A stretch of 64,000 nucleotides of DNA from Collinsella sp. (GCA_019414345.1 DXMF01000024.1:7726-71725); one strand, 5' to 3'. Shown: positions 8,825 through 17,939, counted from the stretch's first letter. Made by a program: numbers and translations. Notes: generated from the sequence alone by a model not told the origin.

Positions 8825-9766
8825 ATGCAATTCGGCTTTTTTAGCGGTCTTCTTTGGGGCCTTGATACAGTAATTCTTGGAATCGGCTTGGCGCTTGCGC
8901 CCTATATTGGATCGGCGGAAGCGCTTGCATGCGCCTCCATTGCGGGATCCTTTCTCCATGATGCCTTCTGTGCAATTTGGCTCTTTGGCTACATGGGAGT
9001 CCGAGGCAGACTAAAAGACACGCTCGCTGCACTTAAAACTCGTTCGGGCAAGGTCGTCATCGCCGGCGCCCTACTCGGTGGACCTATCGGAATGACCGGC
9101 TACGTATTGGCAATTAATAACATCGGAGCTGCCTACACGGCAATCATCTCCGCCTTCTATCCCGCAGTCGGAGCATTCCTTTCCTTCGTACTGCTGAAGG
9201 AGAAAATGGGCAAAGGCCAGATTCTTTCCCTTCTCGTTGCTCTTTGCGGTGTAATGACGATGGGCTATCTATCGGCCGGATCGAGCGAGATTGCAAATGC
9301 CCCCCTCGGCTTACTCGGCGCGGTGCTTGCCGTTATTGGATGGGGATCCGAAGCGGTGCTGTGCGCATGGGGAATGAAAGATGATGCCGTTGATGACGAA
9401 ACGGCTTTGCAAATCCGTGAAACTACGAGTGCGCTTGTTTATGGAGTACTCGTACTCCCCCTCTTCGGAGCATGGCATTTCACGCTGGGTGCCATCCCGA
9501 GCATGCCCACATTGATTATTGCACTCGCCGGACTCGCAGGAACTGCATCCTATCTGTTCTATTACAAGGGCATCGCGGCAATCGGAGCAGCGCGTGCGAT
9601 GGCTCTGAATATATCCTATTCGGCATGGTCGGTGGTCTTTGGCCTGATCTTGCTTGGAACAATTCCCGACATGGCATCTGTAATCTGCTGCATTGTAATT
9701 GTATGCGGAACAGTTTTGGCAGCCAGTAACTGGGACGAACTATTTGGACGAAATAAGACAGTGTAG
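8825..9766 (+). CDS. licB: LicB-type choline transporter (DMT/EamA family)
   Basis: A 313-aa integral membrane protein with about ten hydrophobic segments in two EamA-like halves (LLWGLDTVILGIGLALAPYI near the start). LicB members of the drug/metabolite transporter superfamily import choline for phosphocholine decoration. The start lies 2 bp after the stop of the LicC-LicA fusion, preceded by GGTGAG, so translation is likely coupled. It is the last gene of the operon, ending at a strong bidirectional terminator. Choline as substrate follows from the operon partner; in isolation it could only be called an EamA transporter. Confidence 0.85.
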   Translation: MQFGFFSGLLWGLDTVILGIGLALAPYIGSAEALACASIAGSFLHDAFCAIWLFGYMGVRGRLKDTLAALKTRSGKVVIAGALLGGPIGMTGYVLAINNIGAAYTAIISAFYPAVGAFLSFVLLKEKMGKGQILSLLVALCGVMTMGYLSAGSSEIANAPLGLLGAVLAVIGWGSEAVLCAWGMKDDAVDDETALQIRETTSALVYGVLVLPLFGAWHFTLGAIPSMPTLIIALAGLAGTASYLFYYKGIAAIGAARAMALNISYSAWSVVFGLILLGTIPDMASVICCIVIVCGTVLAASNWDELFGRNKTV

Positions 9767-9784
9767 CTTGATTAACAATGCGGT

Positions 9785-9817
9785 AAAAAGGGAGAGCTCG
9801 TCGAGCTCTCCCTTTTT
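9785..9817. terminator. Bidirectional Rho-independent terminator
   Basis: A perfect 15-bp stem (9785-9799 with 9803-9817), three-base loop, with A-run on one side and T-run on the other. It can end both the lic operon (plus) and the C39-like gene (minus) that converges on it. Confidence 0.9.
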
Positions 9818-9828
9818 TAGCATTATGG

Positions 9829-11970
9829 CTATTCAATTACCACGGCCTGGCTATCCATCTGTTGCCACGTGCCGAAGAAGACCTGGGCATTTCGCGTAAC
9901 ATTGCCGTTAATCGAATCCGAAAGATAGACAATTCCCCGCTCGTCATCATAGCCTTTAAGGACTACGGCATGATTACCGCCCCACAGACCATAGGAATGC
10001 CCGTTATACCAACGAGCAGCATAACGGCCTCCTGGCCAACTTCCCCACTCGGTATTCCACATCTCAACAGGTTGACCACAGGTCAGCTTGTTCTTAATGG
10101 AAGAAATTGACGAGAAAGAAACGTCTTTTGCCTGCTTGCCACTTCCAGCAGCACGCAGAAAGTTATTTCCAGCAATAGTAATCGCAGGGGCGACGCATCC
10201 CATGAGACCCCCGCTGCTACGCCTTGGGTTGCCATCAAAAGCGGTAACAAAGTTGCCGTTGCTTCCCTTGGGCAAGTAATAATCCGCAATAATCGTCTTA
10301 CCTAAACCGAAACCATAGTAGTTAAGCAAGTTTGTAAGGGCAACCGACTCACAGCCAGTAGGAAGTTCCGGGTACTGCGAACAGCAAGGGACATCGACCC
10401 AAGCGCCAACCATTGCGCCGGATGAGCTGAACTTGTAGTCAGTAGAGCCGATCCAATACCAACCGTTGCTCAGCATTACTCCCCCACGTGCGGCATCAAG
10501 GTAATACCATGTGCCCCCAAGGGAAAGCCATCCCGTTTTCATTGTGCCAGAAGCGGAATCTAGCCAGTACCAGTTACCGCCATCGTTAAGCCAGCCGGTC
10601 GCCATTCGACCATCCGAGTTAAAGTAATACCAAGACCCAGCAATTTGCTGCCATCCAGTCAGAATTACCCCATTAGCAGAACAATAATATCGAGAACCCT
10701 GACTCTCAATCCAGCCCGTTCTGGCATTACCGTCATCGTCAATCAGCTGGATTCCCGAATCGGTCATTATGCCTTTAAGGTCAATTGCGCCGCTGGATGA
10801 CGAATGATACATCCAAGACCCATCACCGTTTGACCAGCAATTAGCCATCATCTTGCCGGTACTATTAAATATGTATTCACATGATCCGATAGTTTGAACG
10901 CCCGTGGTCATGGCATGCGTCGAGGGGTCGAGCCAGTACCATGCACCGCTTAGGCTGAGCCATCCGGAGGCGAGGGCACCGGAGCCCGTCGCGTAGTACC
11001 AGGTCCCGCCGTCGAGCACCCATCCGGTCGCCATCGCGCCGGAGGCGCTGAACCAGTACGCTGAGTCGTTGCACGCGTGAAGGCCCGTCACCATGGCGCC
11101 GCCCGCGTCGGGGTCGAGCCAGTACCAGGAGCCGCCGGTGTAAAGCCAGCCGATCGAGGCGATACCGTCAGCGAACCAGTACCAGGAGCCGTCGACGAAG
11201 CCCCAGCCGTTAAGGGGGCCGCAGCTGCCGAAGTAGCGGCGGACGCCCTGCGCATCGGTCTGGTAGCCCGTCAGCATGGCCCCCGTCCGGGCGTCGAAGC
11301 AGTAGGGCACGCCGCCGACGGATACGGGGCCGCGCGCCAGCGCGCCGGATCCCGTCGCGTAGTACCAGGTACCGCCGTCGAGGAGCCATCCGGTAGCCAT
11401 CGCGCCGGACGCATTAAACCAGTACAGTGAGCCGTTGCACTCGTGAAAGCCGGTAGCCATGGCGTGCGTCGAGGGGTCAAGCCAGTACCACGTACCGTTT
11501 AGGTTGAGCCAGCCGGAGGCGAGGGCGCCGGAGCCCGTCGCGTAGTACCAGGTGCCGCCGTCGAGCACCCACCCGGTCGCCATCGCGCCGGAGGCGTCAA
11601 ACCAGTACGCGGAGCCATTGCACTCATGGAGCCCGATGGCCATGGCATGCGTCGAGGGGTCGAGCCAGTACCAGGCCCCATTGGTATAGAGCCAGCCAGA
11701 ATGCAGCGAGACCGGATTAACTGAATCCACATAGAACCAGTTACCGTCAAACGAATTCCAACCCTGATTCCATTTAACGGATTCTTGAGCAGACCCATCA
11801 TTGATTGAATCGGAAGAATTAAGAGTCGAGGAGACGGATTGCTGCTCAAAATCAGTAGGGATGGAGGAGCTTATGGATTCTGCGTTCGCGATATCAACCA
11901 CACCGGGCCCAGCGAGCAGTAGAGTTGAAAGAATGATTAGGATTAATGTTATTCGCTTTTTCCTTGCCAT
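9829..11970 (-). CDS. Secreted C39-like cysteine peptidase with choline-binding-type repeats
   Basis: A 713-aa secreted protein: signal peptide (1-30), long cell-wall-binding repeats (about 60-520), and a C-terminal C39_2-type peptidase-like domain. The domain starts near VDVPCCSQYPELPTGCESVA with Cys540 as nucleophile, and has His667 in GGNHAVVLKGYDD and Asp685 in YLSDSING. C39-like enzymes of this class cut peptides or wall components; the substrate is not known. The ATG at 11970 has GGGGG upstream. Part of the repeat array (11075-11384) is identical in DNA to a stretch of the upstream GH25 gene. The blocks around 10.9-11.7 kb are clearly GC-richer than the two ends of the gene, suggesting repeat blocks from another source. 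Confidence 0.9.
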   Translation of the reverse strand: MARKKRITLILIILSTLLLAGPGVVDIANAESISSSIPTDFEQQSVSSTLNSSDSINDGSAQESVKWNQGWNSFDGNWFYVDSVNPVSLHSGWLYTNGAWYWLDPSTHAMAIGLHECNGSAYWFDASGAMATGWVLDGGTWYYATGSGALASGWLNLNGTWYWLDPSTHAMATGFHECNGSLYWFNASGAMATGWLLDGGTWYYATGSGALARGPVSVGGVPYCFDARTGAMLTGYQTDAQGVRRYFGSCGPLNGWGFVDGSWYWFADGIASIGWLYTGGSWYWLDPDAGGAMVTGLHACNDSAYWFSASGAMATGWVLDGGTWYYATGSGALASGWLSLSGAWYWLDPSTHAMTTGVQTIGSCEYIFNSTGKMMANCWSNGDGSWMYHSSSSGAIDLKGIMTDSGIQLIDDDGNARTGWIESQGSRYYCSANGVILTGWQQIAGSWYYFNSDGRMATGWLNDGGNWYWLDSASGTMKTGWLSLGGTWYYLDAARGGVMLSNGWYWIGSTDYKFSSSGAMVGAWVDVPCCSQYPELPTGCESVALTNLLNYYGFGLGKTIIADYYLPKGSNGNFVTAFDGNPRRSSGGLMGCVAPAITIAGNNFLRAAGSGKQAKDVSFSSISSIKNKLTCGQPVEMWNTEWGSWPGGRYAARWYNGHSYGLWGGNHAVVLKGYDDERGIVYLSDSINGNVTRNAQVFFGTWQQMDSQAVVIE
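11075..11384. repeat. 310-bp perfect direct repeat, copy 1 (inside the C39-like gene)
   Basis: Base-for-base identical to 12488-12797 at an offset of 1413 bp; the first mismatches flank it at 11074 and 11385. It encodes repeat units including PYCFDARTGAMLTGY and RRYFGSCGPLNGWGF, read in the same frame in both genes. Confidence 0.95.
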
Positions 11971-12069
11971 GTCAGCCCCCAGTAGTAACCAATTTTTACA
12001 TAAACATAGTCTACAAATGGATAGCTAAGAGCAATATGTAATTAGAAAAAAGCAATTAAAGAAGAGTTG

Positions 12070-13803
12070 CTAGCCGAGCCAAGCACCATTACTAGCAAAA
12101 GAGTATTGTGCCCCGTCGATCTGCTGAACACCAGTAACCATAGCGTGCGTCGAGGGATCGAGCCAGTACCAGGCGCCGCCGACATATGCCCAGCCGGAGG
12201 CCAGCGCGCCGGAGCCCGTCGCGTAGTACCAGGTTCCGCCGTCGAGGACCCATCCGGTCGCCATCGAGCCGGAGCCGTTGAACCAGTACATGGAGCCGTT
12301 GCACCCATGGAGCCCGGTGGCCATGACGTGCGTCGAGGGATCGAGCCAGTACCACGTACCGTTTAGGTTGAGCCAGCCGGAGGCGAGGGCACCGGAGCCA
12401 GTCGCGTAGTACCAGGTCCCGCCGTCGAGGACCCACCCGGTCGCCATGGCGCCGGAGGAGTTGAACCAGTATGCGGAGCCGTTGCATGCGTGAAGGCCCG
12501 TCACCATGGCGCCGCCCGCGTCGGGGTCGAGCCAGTACCAGGAGCCGCCGGTGTAAAGCCAGCCGATCGAGGCGATACCGTCAGCGAACCAGTACCAGGA
12601 GCCGTCGACGAAGCCCCAGCCGTTAAGGGGGCCGCAGCTGCCGAAGTAGCGGCGGACGCCCTGCGCATCGGTCTGGTAGCCCGTCAGCATGGCCCCCGTC
12701 CGGGCGTCGAAGCAGTAGGGCACGCCGCCGACGGATACGGGGCCGCGCGCCAGCGCGCCGGATCCCGTCGCGTAGTACCAGGTACCGCCGTCGAGGACCC
12801 ACCCGGTCGCCATGGCGCCGGACGAATTAAACCAGTACAGGGAGCCGTTGCACTCGTGAAGGCCGGTTGCCATGGCACCGCCCGCGTCGGGCTCGAGCCA
12901 GTACCACGTGCCACTCTGAAACAACCATCCGGCATACGCCTTGCCGTTGGAGGCTGCATAATACCAGGTGCTGTCAATTAGTTGCCAATGATAAAGGGAG
13001 ACATCAACATACGCGTAGTTCATATCAACGTTGCCGTTGATTCCAGGGACTTTTCCGTTGCTCTTATACTGCCAAAAACTGTAATTGCCGGTATAGTCAC
13101 ATTGCGAGTTATATTGAGCAATCCAATGATCCCAAGAGCTACTCTTAAATACAGAGTCAGTCAAAATGTTGTTAAACCAATTTAAATTTGCATAAATACC
13201 AGGCTCATATCCTGCGGCAGAAATCCTATTACAAAAAACCTGCGCCCTCGATGCAATTCCGGTTTGACGTCCATTTGCAATTATCGAGTTATCCTCAAGA
13301 TCGTAATACACCGGCAATCTTGGATTATGTCCAGAAAGGCAATTGATCACCATTGATGCCTCATCGGCTGCCTGCTGATTATCAAAAGCATATGAATAGA
13401 TATAGACGCCGTAGGGAATTCCGAGTCGCTCGCACTCAGAAATATTTCGATTAAATTGATAGTCAACTCGACCGCCCCAAGATGGAGCGCCAAATCCAAC
13501 ACGCAGAATAGCGAAATCGATACCAGAAGCCTTAACAGCATTCCAGTCAATACGTCCTTGATGCTCACTGACATCGATGCCCTGCGCCGTAGCCCCATCG
13601 GGAAGAATGTCCATGGACAATAAGGCTATTCCATCTTCTTCGGAAGAAGCATCCTCTGCGACCAATTGCCCATCCTCATAACGCCAGGAATTCTCAACTA
13701 GGGACCGCGCAGCTTCCGCGTTCGAGGGGAAAACAAACACAGAAATGGGCGCAAGGACTATCAGCACCAACAATGCCGAAAATAACTTAAGATGTTTGCT
13801 CAT
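12070..13803 (-). CDS. Secreted GH25 muramidase with choline-binding-type repeats
   Basis: A 577-aa lysozyme-type enzyme that would cut the MurNAc-GlcNAc bond of peptidoglycan. After a signal peptide (1-31) and a short linker, the GH25 domain spans about 75-266, with Asp77 in GIDVSEHQG and the acidic pair Asp168/Glu170 in YYDLED. The rest (about 270-577) is cell-wall-binding repeats, the reverse order of the other four proteins, whose catalytic domains are C-terminal. This layout is that of phage and pneumococcal Cpl-1-like lysins. ATG at 13803 with GAGG upstream. The gap of 99 bp to the C39-like gene suggests a shared transcript. Confidence 0.92.
   Translation of the reverse strand: MSKHLKLFSALLVLIVLAPISVFVFPSNAEAARSLVENSWRYEDGQLVAEDASSEEDGIALLSMDILPDGATAQGIDVSEHQGRIDWNAVKASGIDFAILRVGFGAPSWGGRVDYQFNRNISECERLGIPYGVYIYSYAFDNQQAADEASMVINCLSGHNPRLPVYYDLEDNSIIANGRQTGIASRAQVFCNRISAAGYEPGIYANLNWFNNILTDSVFKSSSWDHWIAQYNSQCDYTGNYSFWQYKSNGKVPGINGNVDMNYAYVDVSLYHWQLIDSTWYYAASNGKAYAGWLFQSGTWYWLEPDAGGAMATGLHECNGSLYWFNSSGAMATGWVLDGGTWYYATGSGALARGPVSVGGVPYCFDARTGAMLTGYQTDAQGVRRYFGSCGPLNGWGFVDGSWYWFADGIASIGWLYTGGSWYWLDPDAGGAMVTGLHACNGSAYWFNSSGAMATGWVLDGGTWYYATGSGALASGWLNLNGTWYWLDPSTHVMATGLHGCNGSMYWFNGSGSMATGWVLDGGTWYYATGSGALASGWAYVGGAWYWLDPSTHAMVTGVQQIDGAQYSFASNGAWLG
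12488..12797. repeat. 310-bp perfect direct repeat, copy 2 (inside the GH25 gene)
   Basis: Partner of 11075-11384. A crossover between the two copies would remove 1413 bp and join the GH25 head in frame to the C39-like tail. Confidence 0.95.
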
Positions 13804-14025
13804 GTAAACCTCGTCATTCGTTCTTGTTTGCGTTTAGCTTACAGCATGGCTGTGAAAGATTTCCGAACATCCAACTGGACAAGATGCCATCTAGGACGAC
13901 AAATAACTGCACGCAATACCACAATGTAAACAAGAACTTCCCAGCAGGGTGAAACCAAGGACTCCTAGTCCCTACTCTTACCCCCCAAGAATACCGACTT
14001 CAAATAAACTTTCAAACTAGATGTC

Positions 14026-14056
14026 AAAAAGGTAGGGGACCCAGAGAGTCCCCTAC
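14026..14056 (-). terminator. Rho-independent terminator of the second NlpC/P60-like gene
   Basis: GTAGGGGAC (14032-14040) pairs with GTCCCCTAC (14048-14056); on the minus strand it is followed by CTTTTT. It starts 11 nt after the stop at 14068. Confidence 0.85.
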
Positions 14057-14067
14057 AACTCAGAATT

Positions 14068-16278
14068 CTAACGAATCAATATTACTTTCGATGGACCCAA
14101 AGCGGTCAAACCGGAGATGCGGTTTCCATAACCGTCACTATGCCAAAACAAGTTTTCGCTCGGCGAATTGCCCCAGAAAAAGCCAATGTGGCTATCGTCC
14201 GCATATGGGTTGTAAGGATTGAAGAACACAATGTCCCCCTTACGAGCCAAACCGCTACGTAACAACTCATCAATAGAGTTGAAATAAGTCACGTTTGCGC
14301 ACGTATCGATAGCGTAGCCGTACCAACGATAAGCGTTAACGCAGCCGCCCCTTCCGGGACCACCACTCCAAGGGGAATGGCTCTGCTCGGCGGCAATGGG
14401 AGCTAAATTCCCGCCCGCTTTCATATATGCATGCGATACAAATCCGCCGCAGTTCATACCGGTATACCCGTCCCAACGAGGATCACCCTTTGGATACATG
14501 CATGTTTCTTGGCTAAGATGCGTATCATAGCGTGTTCCACGGTAATAGCCATCGTTTTCGTGGCTCATAAGCCAATTGACCAGGCTGGACCTATTAACCC
14601 CCAAAACAGAACCAGACGTATTCAACCATGCACCACTTGCATTGAAGTAGTAGTCGACGCCATCGATTTTCAGCCACCCGTTAGCAAACATAGCGCCCGA
14701 AGGCTGAAGCCAGTACCACGTGCCGCGGTCATTGAGCCATCCGGTCTTCATCTTGTAGGTGGAAGGATCCATCCAATACCACGCACCGTTAACATATTGC
14801 CAACCAGACTTAAGGACACCATTGGAAGATGCGTAATACCAAGTATTGCCGCTTTCGTCAGAAGCGTCTTTCGACATAATCCAACCAGATGCTACATTGA
14901 CAGCACCGTTTGCATCCGCATAGAAAACCGCGTCTCCAATATGAATCACACCTGGCAATGAAGACGAGTCAGCACGATCAGCGACTACGGGAGATCCATC
15001 AGATGAAGTAGGCAACGGCTCGCTCAGTGCTCCAGACGAATTCGCCCATGCCATACCGTCGCTCAAGTTAATCCAGCACGAAGATGCCATCGCACCGGAA
15101 TCATAAGAAAAATAGCGCGTGCTTCCTACCGCGAATTCACCAGTACACATTGCGCCGGATACATCATCAAGGTAATACCAGGCGCTTCCGAACTTTATCC
15201 ATCGTCCTCGTTGAATAGCTCCATTTGATGCGGCGTAATACCAAGTACCATCAACAAGTGCCCAGCCTGTTGCCATGGCGCCTGAACACGTAAGGAAATA
15301 GGTGGACGACTCCACTTGCGTAAAGCCCGTGAGCATAATATGGCTTCCTGGATCCAGGTAATACCAAGAATTCCCTAGAAGTAACCAGCCTCCATGCAGT
15401 AAGCCGTTGGAGTCAGCGTAATACCAGTTGTTGTCAATAAGAGCCCACTGGGAGGATAGCATGGCCCCTGAGCTGTTAAAGATATAAGAAGTGCCATTAC
15501 ATTCTTTCAACCCGGTGGCCATAGAACCGTCTGCAGGATCAAGCCAGTACCAACGACCCCCATCCGAGAGCCAACCTTTTACCAGGGGGCCAGAGCCGGA
15601 GAAATAGTGCCAAACGGAAGCATCAAGATGCCATCCGATAAGCATCACACCAGAAGAAGAGAATCCATACGTGGCTCCCCCGATCTGCAGCATCGAGTCG
15701 TGGACCATCTTGCCTTCATCATCCAGCCAATACCAGTTGCTGCCGTCTGAAAGCCAGCCTTTTACCATGGCGCCAGAACCGGAGAAATAACGCCAAGCAG
15801 AAGTGGAGCCCGTAGAATCTAGGTACCAGCCGACACGCATTGCGCCCGAAGAGGAGAAGGCATACGTCGCACCCCCGACTTGAACCAACCCATCCTGAGC
15901 CATTCGACCTTCGTCGTCGAACCAGTACCAGCTACCGTTTATATGTCTCCAAGAAGAAACAGCGATTGTTCCGTCGGACAAGCCCCAACGCCAAAAACCA
16001 GCCCCTTCTTCGGGTGATATCCACCCCTGATGCCAAATAATTTGATTCGAAACCTCAGAAGGGGCCTCATTATCCACCTGAGAGTTCTGCTCGACAGCGA
16101 AGGTTGACTCGCGCTGAGCATCGACGCCTGACTCGACAGAAGCAATAGCAACATTAGATGCGGGACCTTCGTCAGTGTTATTCGAATCAAGGGCGTATAA
16201 CATCGAGGGCGAACCCAAAAGGAGCCCAAAAGAAATGAGGCCCGAAAAAGCCAGCACTCCGAATGACCATTTCTTCAT
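14068..16278 (-). CDS. Secreted NlpC/P60-like hydrolase with choline-binding-type repeats
   Basis: A 736-aa secreted protein from the ATG at 16278 (MKKWSFGVLAFSGLISFGLL signal peptide). An in-frame GTG at 16299 would add seven residues; neither has a strong ribosome site, and the signal peptide favours 16278. Cell-wall-binding repeats run from about 85 to 570. The C-terminal ~170 residues look like an NlpC/P60 relative with Cys610 in MNCGGFVSHAY (the usual DCSGFV) and His697 in DSHIGFF. The change of Asp to Asn before the Cys and the large insert between motifs set it apart from the 4713-6884 protein, so it may have another bond specificity. It ends at a clear terminator. Confidence 0.82.
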   Translation of the reverse strand: MKKWSFGVLAFSGLISFGLLLGSPSMLYALDSNNTDEGPASNVAIASVESGVDAQRESTFAVEQNSQVDNEAPSEVSNQIIWHQGWISPEEGAGFWRWGLSDGTIAVSSWRHINGSWYWFDDEGRMAQDGLVQVGGATYAFSSSGAMRVGWYLDSTGSTSAWRYFSGSGAMVKGWLSDGSNWYWLDDEGKMVHDSMLQIGGATYGFSSSGVMLIGWHLDASVWHYFSGSGPLVKGWLSDGGRWYWLDPADGSMATGLKECNGTSYIFNSSGAMLSSQWALIDNNWYYADSNGLLHGGWLLLGNSWYYLDPGSHIMLTGFTQVESSTYFLTCSGAMATGWALVDGTWYYAASNGAIQRGRWIKFGSAWYYLDDVSGAMCTGEFAVGSTRYFSYDSGAMASSCWINLSDGMAWANSSGALSEPLPTSSDGSPVVADRADSSSLPGVIHIGDAVFYADANGAVNVASGWIMSKDASDESGNTWYYASSNGVLKSGWQYVNGAWYWMDPSTYKMKTGWLNDRGTWYWLQPSGAMFANGWLKIDGVDYYFNASGAWLNTSGSVLGVNRSSLVNWLMSHENDGYYRGTRYDTHLSQETCMYPKGDPRWDGYTGMNCGGFVSHAYMKAGGNLAPIAAEQSHSPWSGGPGRGGCVNAYRWYGYAIDTCANVTYFNSIDELLRSGLARKGDIVFFNPYNPYADDSHIGFFWGNSPSENLFWHSDGYGNRISGLTALGPSKVILIR

Positions 16279-16304
16279 AACAGCACGGTATCCAATCACG
16301 CAGC

Positions 16305-16332
16305 GGCCCCGTCGCTTCAGGGCAACGGGGCC
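16305..16332. other. Hairpin between two surface-protein genes
   Basis: GGCCCCGT (16305-16312) pairs with ACGGGGCC (16325-16332). No U-tract follows on the minus strand. It sits after the 16359 gene and right before the start of the 16278 gene, so it could be a weak terminator, an RNA-processing site, or a leader structure. Confidence 0.5.
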
Positions 16333-16358
16333 TCAATCAAAACTAGCTCAGTAATGTG

Positions 16359-17615
16359 CTAGCCAATTTGCTGGCAGTTTTTGCACTCTCGTGAAGCGCC
16401 ACGCCTCTGGGCCTCCTGAATAGAGATCTGCGAATAGCCCTTTGCGTCCTTACCAACGGTACGGCACTTATGCGTATGGTAAACATCGCTACCGTTCTTA
16501 TGCCAAACTAAACCGTAGCCCGGAATCCACTTGCCGTCCTCGCCGACATAGTAGGAGCCAACCCAGGCATTCGTAGCCATGGCACCGGAAGACTGGAGGT
16601 AGTAGTCGCCGACCCAGGCGTCGTGAGCCATAGCGCCGGAACCGCTAAAGTAGTACCAGGCGCCGCCGACCTGACGCCAGCCGGTGGCCATCGCGCCGGA
16701 ATCGTCGAACCAGTACCAAACTCCACCAACGTTAGCCCAAGAGTTAGAGGCCATAGCGCCCGAACCTCCGAGCCAATACCACGTGCCGCCATTGCTGAGC
16801 CAGCCGGTTGCCATGGCGCCCGAACCGCTCGCATAGTACCAAGAGCCGCCTGCCAAGAACCAGCCAGTGGCCATTGCACCGGAGTCGCCGAACCAGTACC
16901 AGGAGCCGCCGAGGCTGCGCCAGCTGTTAGCGACCATGGCGCCCGAGCCGTCGAGGTAGAACCACGTACCGCCGATGTTGAGCCAGCCAGTGACCATCGC
17001 ACCGGAGACATTAGTGTAGTACCAGGTACCCGAATCGTTGATCCAGCCAGTCAGCATGACCCCAGATTCGTTGAAATAGTACCAAGCCCCGCCGAGATTA
17101 TGCCAACCGGTCAATAGCTCACCGTCGGAGGTCGCATAGGACCACTTTCCGTAGATGGAGTCGTAGAACCAGCCACTATGCTGCATGCGGCCATCGGCGT
17201 TGGCACCAGGGGTGTTCAGGAAGTAGTTCTTGCCGTCAATCTGAACTCGGCCGTATGCCATATCATGGTTTTCGGGATAGAAGTAATACTTGTCCCCACC
17301 GATAGACTGCCAGCCCGACACCGCGGTCCCGTCAGCGCCAAAATAGTACCAGACAGCTTCGTATTCGTTATGCCACTGGTTCGTGACCATGGCGCCAGTT
17401 TCGGGATCGAAATAGCGAAGGTTGCCGTCCTCGCACCGAACGAGTCCACTCTTCGGACGACCGTCGGAACACCATTCCGTAATCGGTCCACCGCCTCCGC
17501 CACCGCCAGCAATATCAGCAAATGAGGGCGCCGGGGCAACCGTCATGCAGGCAGCAGCAAATGCAACAACTCCCAGCACTGTTAGTCCGTGCCATCTTTC
17601 TCGAAGGTTTTTCAT
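16359..17615 (-). CDS. Secreted choline-binding-type repeat protein with C-terminal HxxxC/CxxC domain
   Basis: A 418-aa secreted protein: signal peptide (1-33), a Gly-rich stretch (AGGGGGGGP), then cell-wall-binding repeats (about 45-365) and a final ~45 residues with YHTHKCRTVG, the helix SIQEAQRRGA, and ECKNC. This YHxxxC...EAxxRG...CxxC pattern occurs as a small tail, probably metal-binding, in many bacterial surface and nuclease-like proteins; its role is unknown. No hydrolase domain is present, so this may be an adhesin or spacer protein. The repeats (GAMATGW, GGTWYYLDGSGAM) are the most regular of the set. ATG at 17615 with AAGGATG upstream. Confidence 0.85.
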   Translation of the reverse strand: MKNLRERWHGLTVLGVVAFAAACMTVAPAPSFADIAGGGGGGGPITEWCSDGRPKSGLVRCEDGNLRYFDPETGAMVTNQWHNEYEAVWYYFGADGTAVSGWQSIGGDKYYFYPENHDMAYGRVQIDGKNYFLNTPGANADGRMQHSGWFYDSIYGKWSYATSDGELLTGWHNLGGAWYYFNESGVMLTGWINDSGTWYYTNVSGAMVTGWLNIGGTWFYLDGSGAMVANSWRSLGGSWYWFGDSGAMATGWFLAGGSWYYASGSGAMATGWLSNGGTWYWLGGSGAMASNSWANVGGVWYWFDDSGAMATGWRQVGGAWYYFSGSGAMAHDAWVGDYYLQSSGAMATNAWVGSYYVGEDGKWIPGYGLVWHKNGSDVYHTHKCRTVGKDAKGYSQISIQEAQRRGASRECKNCQQIG

Positions 17616-17939
17616 ACGACATCCTTTTTCCGAGATTTAAGGCTCTCTTAAGTTATTTTTAAACTATCAATTCAGTATTTCAACGGGAAATCGATAAAAG
17701 GTGTCTTTGTGACTGCAATTTAAATATGAGTCGCCACACCTCAACCGTTACGCTAAATAGCTTCTAAGGCAAACTTAGCGCATGAGCGAACTGATTAAAC
17801 GAGTGAACTGAATAATAAAGCAACAAAATACAAACCTTGGTCATCAATCACATCTACCGCGGGCCGATAACGCCCGCCTCATGTGCTGCGATATAATCAA
17901 TCTCACTAGATGCCAAATCAGCAAGCCGAAGGAGCTGAC
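17616..17939. promoter_or_regulatory. AT-rich divergent promoter region
   Basis: This gap lies between divergent genes. A perfect -10, TATAAT, is at 17892-17897, upstream of the DUF4869-like gene, without a good -35. A small hairpin, GCGGGC/GCCCGC (about 17859-17877), overlaps where the -35 should be. No coding frame is supported. Confidence 0.45.

Noticed and set aside
10900..17600. Regularly spaced repeats resembling a CRISPR or tandem satellite
   Set aside because: The repeats are in frame, encode GW/GxWYY wall-binding units, vary in sequence and lie in secreted proteins; no unique spacers or cas genes.
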